This document shows positions 57,507 to 64,000 of a stretch of DNA of 64,000 bases, in pieces. The notes beneath the pieces are model-generated. The model did no database searches. It had not been told where the DNA came from and worked only from the letters and a program-made list of their open reading frames with translations. Position 1 is the first letter of the stretch, and every line of letters begins with the position of its first letter. The DNA is from Hoeflea sp. IMCC20628 (GTDB lineage: Bacteria; Pseudomonadota; Alphaproteobacteria; Rhizobiales; Rhizobiaceae): assembly GCF_001011155.1 (NCBI RefSeq), contig NZ_CP011479.1:1940501-2004500 (forward strand), written 5' to 3'. Both the position numbers and the translations under genes were made by a program.

Positions 57507-58583
57507 ATGCGCGTAGACCTTTTCGATTTCGAGCTTCCCGACGAGCGCATCGCGCTGCGCCCGGCAAACCCGCGCGACAGCGCCCGGTTGCTGCGCGTCG
57601 GTGCCGATGGCACGCTGGCTGACCTCAGCGTCGGTGATCTGGCCGACCTGCTCGAACCCGGCGATGCGCTGGTGTTCAACGACACCAAGGTGATCCCGGC
57701 ACAGCTCGAAGGGTTTCGCACCCGCGGTGAAAACCTGCAGCGCATCTCGGCCACGCTGCACATGCGCTCAGGCCCTGACCGCTGGAAAGCCTTCGTCCGT
57801 CCCGGCAAGCGCATCAAAGAGGGCGACCGGCTGTCGTTCGGTGGCGACGGCGCTGTCTGCCTGACCGGCGTTCTTGACGCCACTGCGGGGAAACGCGGCG
57901 AGGGCGGCGAACTTGAGCTGATCTTTGATCTTAGCGGCCCGGCGCTGGATGAGGCGATCATGGCCACCGGCCACATTCCGCTGCCGCCCTATATTGCATC
58001 CAAGCGCGGCGAGGACGATCAGGACCGGCTCGACTACCAGACAATCTATGCTCGCGAAGATGGCGCCGTTGCGGCCCCCACGGCCGGGCTGCATTTCACC
58101 GACGCGCTGTTTGCCAAGCTCGATGCCCGCGGCATCTCCCGGCATTTCGTCACCCTGCATGTCGGCGCCGGCACGTTCTTGCCGGTCAAGGTCGACGACA
58201 CCGCGGAACATCTGATGCATTCGGAAATCGGCCATGTCAGCGCCGAGACCGCTGCGGCACTCAACGCGGTGCATGCGCGTGGCGGACGGGTTGTCTCCGT
58301 CGGCACCACCTCGCTGCGGTTGCTCGAAAGCGCCACCGAAGCGGACGGCACCATCAAGGCCTGGTCCGGCCCGACCGACATCTTCATCACGCCCGGCTAC
58401 AGGTTCCGCGCCGTCGACATCCTGATGACCAATTTCCATCTGCCGCGCTCGACCCTGTTCATGCTAGTCTCGGCCTTCTCGGGTTTTGAGACCATGCATG
58501 GCGCCTACCGCCATGCCATTGATAACAATTACCGTTTCTATTCCTATGGCGATTCCAGCCTGTTGTTCCGGAGCGATCTTTGA
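57507..58583 (+). CDS. queA: S-adenosylmethionine:tRNA ribosyltransferase-isomerase
   Basis: Transfers the ribose part of SAM to 7-aminomethyl-7-deazaguanine in tRNA, forming epoxyqueuosine. 358 residues. [19 protein letters not shown] begins the family, and later [14 protein letters not shown] and [14 protein letters not shown] are conserved. tgt overlaps its stop codon by four bases (TTGA), so the two queuosine genes are translated together. Confidence 0.96.
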   Translation: MRVDLFDFELPDERIALRPANPRDSARLLRVGADGTLADLSVGDLADLLEPGDALVFNDTKVIPAQLEGFRTRGENLQRISATLHMRSGPDRWKAFVRPGKRIKEGDRLSFGGDGAVCLTGVLDATAGKRGEGGELELIFDLSGPALDEAIMATGHIPLPPYIASKRGEDDQDRLDYQTIYAREDGAVAAPTAGLHFTDALFAKLDARGISRHFVTLHVGAGTFLPVKVDDTAEHLMHSEIGHVSAETAAALNAVHARGGRVVSVGTTSLRLLESATEADGTIKAWSGPTDIFITPGYRFRAVDILMTNFHLPRSTLFMLVSAFSGFETMHGAYRHAIDNNYRFYSYGDSSLLFRSDL

Positions 58584-59716
58584 CCACTGATACTTTCCAG
58601 TTCAAGCTCAAGGCCACCGACGGCAAGGCGCGGCGCGGCGAAATCACCATGCCACGCGGAGCCATCCGCACACCGGCGTTCATGCCGGTCGGCACCGGCG
58701 GCACGGTCAAGGCCATGTATATGGATCAGGTCAGCGATCTGGGCGCCGACATCATCCTGGGAAACACCTATCACCTGATGCTGCGTCCCGGCGCCGAACG
58801 GGTGGCCAAGCTCGGTGGCCTGCACGAGTTCGCCCGCTGGCAAAAGCCGATCCTGACCGATTCCGGCGGGTTCCAGGTGATGTCGCTGTCGGCGCTGCGC
58901 AAGATCAACGAGCACGGCGTCACCTTCCAGTCGCATATCGACGGCTCGCGCCACGAGATGAGCCCGGAACGCTCGATCGAAATCCAGGGTCTGCTTGATT
59001 CCGACATCCAGATGCAGCTCGATGAATGCGTCCGGCTACCGGCCAGCGAGACCGAGATCGAGCGCGCCATGGAAATGTCGCTGCGCTGGGCCGAGCGTTG
59101 CAAGACCGCCTTTGGTGACCAGCCCGGCAAGGCGATGTTCGGCATTGTCCAGGGCGGCGATATCCCGAAACTGCGCGAGCGTTCCGCACAGGGCCTGTCA
59201 GGTCTCGACCTCAAGGGCTATGCGGTCGGCGGTCTGGCTGTGGGCGAGCCGCAGGAGGTGATGCTCGACATGCTCGATGTCACCTGTCCGCTGCTGCCTT
59301 CTGACAAACCGCGCTACCTGATGGGTGTCGGCACGCCCGACGACATGCTCAAATCCGTCGGCCGCGGCATCGACATGTTCGATTGCGTGATGCCGACCCG
59401 CGCCGGCCGCCACGGCCTGGCCTTCACCCGCCACGGCAAGATCAACATCAAGAACGCCCGCCACGCCGACGACCACCGGCCGCTGGACGAGCAAAGCTCA
59501 TGCCCGGCGGCGCGTGACTATTCCCGCGCCTATCTGCATCATCTGGTCCGCTCGAACGAGATTCTGGGCATGATGCTGATCACCTGGAACAATCTCAGCT
59601 ACTACCAGGACCTGACGGCCGGCATTCGCGGATCAATCGAAGCACAGCGGTTTGAAGATTTTGCCGCCGAGACCCAAGCCACCTGGGCACGCGGCGACAT
59701 CGCGCCGCTGGGGTAG
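58580..59716 (+). CDS. tgt: tRNA-guanine(34) transglycosylase
   Basis: Replaces G34 by preQ1 in tRNAs with GUN anticodons. 378 residues. The active-site aspartates are in [10 protein letters not shown] and [13 protein letters not shown]. In the C-terminal zinc site the order is [20 protein letters not shown], where only one of the usual three cysteines of C-x-C-x2-C remains (positions 1 and 3 are Ser and Ala). The start is TTG at 58580, overlapping the queA stop. Confidence 0.95.
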   Translation: MTTDTFQFKLKATDGKARRGEITMPRGAIRTPAFMPVGTGGTVKAMYMDQVSDLGADIILGNTYHLMLRPGAERVAKLGGLHEFARWQKPILTDSGGFQVMSLSALRKINEHGVTFQSHIDGSRHEMSPERSIEIQGLLDSDIQMQLDECVRLPASETEIERAMEMSLRWAERCKTAFGDQPGKAMFGIVQGGDIPKLRERSAQGLSGLDLKGYAVGGLAVGEPQEVMLDMLDVTCPLLPSDKPRYLMGVGTPDDMLKSVGRGIDMFDCVMPTRAGRHGLAFTRHGKINIKNARHADDHRPLDEQSSCPAARDYSRAYLHHLVRSNEILGMMLITWNNLSYYQDLTAGIRGSIEAQRFEDFAAETQATWARGDIAPLG

Positions 59717-59844
59717 GGGGCTGATTGCCAACCTCTGTCCTGCCGGTGCACCTCAAGATCCCATTTTCTGGTTGGCGCCTTCACATTCCCCGTCATCCCG
59801 GCCCCGCCCAAATCACCAAGCTGCGTAAGTCCCCCGCACTCCCC

Positions 59845-59956
59845 GTCATGCCGGACACCGATCCGGCATCCAGCGACCCGGCCTCTGCCGGGTCAAAAGA
59901 GTCTTTCAGCCCAAGGGCTTGGGCTGAAGGGATACCGGATCGGTGTCCGGTATGAC
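59845..59956. repeat. REP/MITE-like palindromic element
   Basis: Outer arms GTCATGCCGGACACCGATCCGG (59845-59866; first 20 bases: GTCATGCCGGACACCGATCC) and its near-complement (59935-59956) share 21 of 22 pairs. Inside are two hairpins: GACCCGGC with GCCGGGTC (59875-59882, 59887-59894) and TTCAGCCCAAG with CTTGGGCTGAA (59905-59915, 59918-59928). The form is that of short non-autonomous palindromic repeats scattered in alphaproteobacterial genomes. Confidence 0.8.
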
Positions 59957-59991
59957 GGCATTAAATCAACTGCCTAACCCCAACACCACCC

Positions 59992-60324
59992 TCAGACAGC
60001 ATCCAGCGTTTTCTCGCAATGCGACGGGCCACCCTTCGGATCGACGCGGTCGGAGACGGCGCTGATGGTCTTGATCGAATAATCCTTGTTGACCGTCAGC
60101 TGGACAACGCAAGGCCGCCCGCTGCCATAGCCGCCGCGCCAGGTATAAAGCGTCGTGCCGCCGGGGCCTGCCGTGTCGGAAACCTGAGGTCCGAAGGCCG
60201 CAAAGAAAGCGCCTGCCGACTTGCCGTTCCAGCGCGCCTGCAGCGGGTTTGACGATACTGATGCGGTTGTACAGGCCGAAAGCACAACGGCAACAATGGA
60301 CAGGATTGCAAGACGGGATTTCAT
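59992..60324 (-). CDS. Small lipoprotein, unknown function
   Basis: A 110-residue protein with lipobox LSAC after a hydrophobic signal (LAILSIVAVVLSAC). The mature part reads GPGGTTLYTWRGGYGSGRPC and has two more cysteines. AAGGAAA precedes the ATG at 60324. No domain is recognised; it looks like a rhizobial conserved lipoprotein. Confidence 0.75.
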   Translation of the reverse strand: MKSRLAILSIVAVVLSACTTASVSSNPLQARWNGKSAGAFFAAFGPQVSDTAGPGGTTLYTWRGGYGSGRPCVVQLTVNKDYSIKTISAVSDRVDPKGGPSHCEKTLDAV

Positions 60325-60650
60325 GGTCGACTTTTCCTTGGGTGGTGCAGGGTGGGATGCGGCGATTGGCACTGCGATCCGTCATAGCGGATTCGGGGGG
60401 AAGGGAAAATGGGGTGCGCGAGGTGGTTGGGTTGGCGAGGTGGTTTCGTCGGCCGTGCAATTGAATTGCTGAAACTTGGGTTTCTATAATCGATGGAGCA
60501 AGGAAGTATCTTGAGCGGAGATCTGAAACCTGAAAGTCCGCTCACGGCCCAAAGCCGACCTTGGGTATCTGCGGAACTAACGGCGGTTAAGAGCTCTACT
60601 TAACCACAGAGCGAACACGCATTTTCGCTAAAGTTCAGCCGCTCTTTCGC
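60325..60650. other. Intergenic region
   Basis: About 326 nt between the divergent lipoprotein and the interrupted HEPN gene remains. It holds no supported gene. GC content drops towards 60,650, where the accessory region begins. Confidence 0.4.
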
Positions 60651-61682
60651 CTATGTTAATGCAGACCGGGCATTTTCGATGGGTTCTTGCTTTATGTTGA
60701 CACCCTCCAATCCGTGAGATTCCAATAGCGCTGCCACCCCTGCACACTTGCTCTCATCTTGCGCAGCCAACGCTGCCAAGAACTCTCTGTAACCATGGCT
60801 ACCCGGCAGATCATTTCGCCCGGCAGCGACTTCCGCAAAAATTAGATCAAGGTCACGTTCTGAAAACCAGCTGGCATACTTTATTGCAAATCGGCTAGCG
60901 TAATTATTGGCTTCGTCCCAAGTTTTGGCGGAACTATATAGCTTTGCGGCGGCAGTCGCCATTTCCGGCGGAATTTGATCGATCACATCCCCGAAGTCTT
61001 CAGCCTTCAGCTGCAAAATTGCTGCTTCGGCATCATCTCTTAACCACCCAATGAACAGTGCCTTTTGCACAACTCGCGCCCTTTTAGCTCCTTTGCTAGG
61101 TGCCACCAGCCACTTTCTGACAATTGGGCGGCCAGGCTCGTAAACCTTCTCGCCCACCTCAGCCAATCTGATAGCAAGAGAGCATCCTAGCTCAACCGGC
61201 CATTCCTCAGTGTGCATTAGAAGCTTGTTTACATTTAGAATAAGACGTGGAAGCGCTTCTTTGCGATGAAGCTCTACAATCGCCAATAGAGCAACAAGTG
61301 CGGCGGCCTTAGTGTGTAGTGGACTGTTCGAATCTGGCCACCCAAAGCAAATAAGGTCCACAAAGCCCATAATCAACGGAGCCCGAGCGCTCTGAAGCTC
61401 CGAGCCTTTTAGCCGCGCTACTGCGTCAGGAATCTCTGTCGGGAAATATGGAGACAAAACAAGCGCCTGAAGGCTCTCGAGTGCAGCCTTTCCTTGTTTC
61501 GGTGGTTGGGTCAAAACAAGCGCCAACGCGTTTCGAATGTGAAGGCGGGCCGACTCGGCCGAAGGTGTGAACGGCAATGAGTTCTTTAGGAAGGTCGGAT
61601 GCGCGCATCGATTTCTGTCTGTTCGCAATCTTTCTAACTCATCGAATTCATTACGACCGAAGAAATCAAATTTGTCAGGAAA
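60651..61682 (-). pseudogene. C-terminal part of an IS-interrupted HEPN-type gene
   Basis: Directly after the insertion element the frame reads FPDKFDFFGRNEFDELERL, then RTDRNRCAHPTF, and continues to the stop at 60651. RNRCAH gives an R-x4-H motif typical of HEPN ribonucleases. The remaining 320 residues are alpha-helical with HEAT-like character and no recognised domain. Joined to the fragment at 62899-63195 it would make a protein of about 441 residues. As it stands it has no start codon of its own except an internal TTG at 61628. Confidence 0.75.
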
Positions 61683-61709
61683 TGAATAGCCCCGAGTTTT
61701 CTAGACACC
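61683..61709 (+). repeat. Left terminal inverted repeat of the IS3 element
   Basis: 27 bases starting TGAATAGCCCCGAG and ending TAGACACC. It overlaps the last codons of orfB. Confidence 0.88.
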
Positions 61710-62606
61710 CTCTGTCTTCGTTCTCTGCTGCCGTTCGAACTCGACGGGTGACAGCATCCCGTTCCTCACATGCTTGCGCGTGGGATTGTAGAACATCTCG
61801 ATGTAGTCGAACACATCCTGCCTCGCTTCGGTTCGGGTTTTGTAAGTCCGTCGTCGTATCCGCTCGCGCTTGAGCAAGTTGAAGAAGCTCTCGGCAACAG
61901 CGTTGTCGTGACAGTTGCCGCGCCGGCTCATTGAGTGCTCAAGATTATGGGCGCGCAGAAACGCAGCCCAGTCCATGCTGGTGAACTGCGAGCCCTGGTC
62001 CGAATGGATCAGCACCCTGTTCTTCGGCTTCCTTCGCCAAACGGCCATGAGCAATGCTTGCAGGACAACATCCGTTGTCTGGCGGCTTTGCATCGACCAG
62101 CCGACGACACGGCGGGAGTAGAGATCGATAACGACGGCGAGGTAGGCGAAACCTTCTTGAGTACGGATGTAGGTGATGTCAGTGACCCAGGCCCTGTCTG
62201 GCACGTCCACGTCGAACTGCCGGTCTAGCGTGTTGTCCACCACCAATGACGGTTTGCCGCCGTAGCTGCCCGGCCTACGCTTGTAACCGATCTGCGCTGT
62301 GATGCCCGCCAGTGTGGCCAGACGTGCAACGCGGTTCGGACAGCACGTTTCGCCCTGATCCAGCAGATCATCGTGGAGCTTGCGATAGCCATAAACCTTG
62401 CCGCTGTCCTTCCATGCTTTGTGGATGAGCTCGGTCTGGCGCACGTCTTCGCGAGCCCGTTTGCTCAACGGGTGCTTCAGCCAGGCATAGAAGCCGCTAG
62501 GTTGGATGCGCAGACACCGGCACATCGCCCGCACAGAGAACAGCGGGCGATGCTCGGCCACGAACGCGTATCTCACTTTGCATCCCTGGCGAAATACGCG
62601 GTGGCT
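61701..62606 (-). CDS. IS3 transposase OrfB (DDE catalytic part)
   Basis: About 301 residues read in the -1 frame after the A7 slippery site at 62606-62612 (AAA AAA G context). The HTH_21 region SVRAMCRCLRIQPSGFYAWL is followed by the rve integrase core: WVTDITYIRT (first D), HSDQGSQFTS (second D) and NAVAESFFNLLKRE (catalytic E). It is made as an OrfAB fusion. The open frame continues to 62717 upstream of the slip site, but that part is out of frame with OrfA and not protein-like. Confidence 0.93.
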   Translation of the reverse strand, partial: SHRVFRQGCKVRYAFVAEHRPLFSVRAMCRCLRIQPSGFYAWLKHPLSKRAREDVRQTELIHKAWKDSGKVYGYRKLHDDLLDQGETCCPNRVARLATLAGITAQIGYKRRPGSYGGKPSLVVDNTLDRQFDVDVPDRAWVTDITYIRTQEGFAYLAVVIDLYSRRVVGWSMQSRQTTDVVLQALLMAVWRRKPKNRVLIHSDQGSQFTSMDWAAFLRAHNLEHSMSRRGNCHDNAVAESFFNLLKRERIRRRTYKTRTEARQDVFDYIEMFYNPTRKHVRNGMLSPVEFERQQRTKTEGV

Positions 62607-62839
62607 TTTTTTAGGATGTCGCGCTCCTCGATGACCCTGGTCAGTTCGCGTTTCAGCCGTCTGATCTCGGCATCTTTGTCGTCGCCGCCCGATGGCTGTG
62701 AGAACCTCTTCTTCCACGCGTAGAGCGAATGCGGGCTGACGCCCAGCCGCTGTGAAACCTCCGCAACTGGATAACCGCGCTCAACGATCTGATGAACAGC
62801 ATCGCGTTTAAAATCGTCACTGAATTTGGCTGTGCTCAT
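62573..62839 (-). CDS. IS3 transposase OrfA (helix-turn-helix part)
   Basis: An 88-residue HTH_Tnp_1 protein: KFSDDFKRDAVHQIVERGYP, VAEVSQRLGVSPHSLYAWKK and the leucine-zipper stretch DAEIRRLKRELTRVIEERD near the end. It binds the inverted repeats. A run of seven A residues near its end (62606-62612) allows -1 frameshifting into OrfB. Confidence 0.93.
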   Translation of the reverse strand: MSTAKFSDDFKRDAVHQIVERGYPVAEVSQRLGVSPHSLYAWKKRFSQPSGGDDKDAEIRRLKRELTRVIEERDILKKATAYFARDAK

Positions 62840-62871
62840 GATGGCCTCCTTGCCTCAAATTTAGGGAAGAA

Positions 62872-62898
62872 GGCGTCTACAAATCTAGGGGCTATTCA
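62872..62898 (-). repeat. Right terminal inverted repeat of the IS3 element
   Basis: Reverse complement begins TGAATAGCCCCTAG and ends TAGACGCC; 23 of 27 positions match the left repeat. Confidence 0.88.
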
Positions 62899-63195
62899 AA
62901 ACGTCTCAAGAAGCCCCCGTTCGAACTCAAGCAGACCACTGATCGCTTGGTGATTATTCCGGTCGTTTTGATCCTGCAGTTTTTCTAACCGCTCGACGGC
63001 TTGCTTCGCTTCTCCATCACCTGAAGCCGCCAGCATCCTAAGTTTCTGAATTAAATCAAAGCATACAGCGACATAAGCGGCAACGATTGCTGCTCGGAAA
63101 GCTCCGCCCTGATAGCAATTAATGGCCTCCCTTATCTGTGCACGCGCGGTTTCATCCACACATTCGGTGGCAAGTTCATCCAGACTCGCAAGCAT
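62899..63195 (-). pseudogene. N-terminal part of the IS-interrupted HEPN-type gene
   Basis: From the ATG at 63195, preceded by GGAGG, 99 codons lead to GLLETF at the insertion point; the frame then stops inside the element (TGA at its first bases). The segment INCYQGGAFRAAIVAAYVAV followed by CFDLIQKLRMLA is helical and fits the N-terminal half of a HEPN fold. The true start could also be the ATG at 63207. The other half lies at 60651-61682. Confidence 0.75.
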
Positions 63196-63516
63196 ACCTG
63201 CCTCCATTGAAAAAATTGTGAGGGTTGCATACTACCCCAACGAAAATCTGGCAATTCAGCCAACGAAGCAGCACGTCAAACGGCTGCTATCAGCGATGCA
63301 AGAAGAAGGGAATATTGCTTCTTTGGGGAGGTTGGGTAGAGAACATGGACGCACCGCCGAAGGCAACTTGGTCCGCATGGGCCGTCGCTAATTCACGCCG
63401 CAGCGAATGGCAGCTTCCCGCCCTTTTCGTCCAAAATGAAGTCTGTGGCGAAAGTCCGATTGCAGACATTTCAAAAAACTTAGCCTACGCTGCGAAAAGC
63501 AAATCGGGATGCGACT
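63196..63516. other. Intergenic region upstream of the HEPN-type gene
   Basis: About 320 nt. A weak plus-strand frame (ends at 63391, from a GTG near 63221) reads RVAYYPNENLAIQPTKQ and onwards for about 56 codons. It has no clear ribosome binding site, so I do not call it. No repeat was seen. Confidence 0.35.
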
Positions 63517-63759
63517 ATGAGCCAGTTACCAAAATTGATTGTTGTTCAGGCCTTTGACCTGGACGAAGAGGGCACTCCTCAACCCGCTGAAGATCCGGTG
63601 CAGTTCGAATCTGAGGATAGGGCCAGGCGGCATGCTGTCGCGATGGAGAGCAAGCACGCCGGTGTTATCGCATGGTCGCGTGAAGCCAATCCTGCATTGG
63701 GTGATTACGGGGAGCCGACGATTATCTATCAGGCAGGTGAGGTGAGAGAGCTGGATTAG
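63517..63759 (+). CDS. Small conserved protein of unknown function
   Basis: An 80-residue protein, MSQLPKLIVVQAFDLDEEG then DRARRHAVAMESKHAGVIAWS, ending IIYQAGEVREL. The combination of strand-helix-strand with a small acidic tail looks like a compact domain. I do not recognise a characterised family. It is outside the IS element and its codon use resembles the chromosome. Confidence 0.65.
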   Translation: MSQLPKLIVVQAFDLDEEGTPQPAEDPVQFESEDRARRHAVAMESKHAGVIAWSREANPALGDYGEPTIIYQAGEVRELD

Positions 63760-64000
63760 TCCCGAAGAAGCCCGGCTCGTCGTAGCGCTTGATTGGCAAC
63801 CGCGGGCTGATGGCATCCTCGGCCCGTTGCCAAGGGTGATCACGGTGGAAGCGGCGTTGTGTGCTTCCTGGGACATCGCATTCAGGATGCAGCCGAGGCC
63901 GATTATTCACTGGGTTCTCGGGCAAAATGAACAGCTCTGTTTCACGCCGCAAGGGTGGAGACAGGGTTCCACGCACGTTGGCAGGCGATCAGTGCTGTGA
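63760..64000. other. End of the window, no confident gene
   Basis: A plus-strand frame reads RLVVALDWQPRADGILGPL and continues to a TGA at 63998-64000. It lacks a good start (only GTG, TTG or a late ATG) and could be a short gene or a remnant. I leave it uncalled. Confidence 0.3.

Larger units (their letters stand above)
61683..62898 (-). mobile_element. IS3-family insertion sequence, 1216 bp
   Basis: The element is bounded by 27-bp inverted repeats matching at 23 of 27 positions (TGAATAGCCCC at both outer ends) and flanked by AAA on both sides (61680-61682 and 62899-62901), a 3-bp target duplication typical of IS3. It encodes OrfA and OrfB on the minus strand with an A7 slippery site for -1 frameshifting. 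It appears complete and may be active. It has inserted into a HEPN-type gene. Confidence 0.93.

Noticed and set aside
62607-62717. Upstream part of the orfB open frame as a separate start
   Set aside because: It overlaps orfA in another frame and has no IS3 similarity; the A7 slippery site explains how OrfB is made.

Overview
The window is about 64 kb of chromosome from an alphaproteobacterium of the order Hyphomicrobiales (Rhizobiales). The gene content supports this: PII-glnA behind a sigma-54 promoter, the alphaproteobacterial LexA box GTTC-N7-GTTC, uvrA-ssb and gyrA-coaD-peptidylprolyl isomerases-queA-tgt close together, and DUF3126, DUF1488 and BTLCP families typical of rhizobia. A Rhizobiaceae/Phyllobacteriaceae relative such as Hoeflea is my guess from the style of the proteins; no 16S or other decisive marker is present. 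Most of the window is ordinary, densely packed, GC-rich housekeeping sequence. No rRNA, tRNA or CRISPR was found.

Layout. 1-8 kb: the end of an FAD monooxygenase, a zinc-finger protein, two overlapping alpha/beta hydrolases, an enoyl-CoA hydratase, cysE, small conserved proteins, a gamma-carbonic anhydrase and a BTLCP cysteine proteinase. 8-17.3 kb: PilZ and PAS proteins, rhomboid protease, CBS protein, patatin, hisI, folE, an IscU/SufU-like scaffold, a MntA-HepT toxin-antitoxin pair inserted before yidD, then thrS. 17.4-25.9 kb: exported protein, nitroreductase, flavin reductase, CoA-ester lyase plus MaoC hydratase, DUF2336 and DUF4189 proteins, parE and a secreted hydrolase. 26-31.4 kb: a three-gene set (small four-helix transporter, NAD-dependent epimerase, class III aminotransferase) that could modify and move a lipid-linked sugar, then a coiled-coil membrane protein with a TAXI solute-binding protein.

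31.4-46 kb: glnA and glnB with a clear -24/-12 promoter, nnr, an AraC regulator divergent from an MFS exporter, an SDR, DUF72, hsp20, and uvrA divergent from ssb with two perfect SOS boxes between them. Then come a cupin, small membrane proteins and a VOC-family gene broken by an in-frame TAA. 46-60 kb: a rhizobial intergenic palindrome, DUF1905, marC, gyrA, a Tat-exported hydrolase cut short by an in-frame TGA, a WYL regulator with a VOC protein, a 41-residue membrane protein with its own ribosome binding site and terminator, a transglutaminase, coaD, two peptidylprolyl isomerases, queA-tgt, and a REP/MITE-like palindromic element.

60-64 kb is accessory sequence. An IS3-family element of 1216 bp with imperfect inverted repeats and a 3-bp AAA duplication sits inside a gene of about 441 codons whose product carries a HEPN-type R-x4-H motif. 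Removing the element and one copy of the duplication restores the reading frame exactly. This interrupted HEPN gene, the MntA-HepT pair, the two nonsense-truncated genes and several structured non-coding segments (6886-6996, about 9600-9709, 40599-40639) are the most interesting parts of the window.
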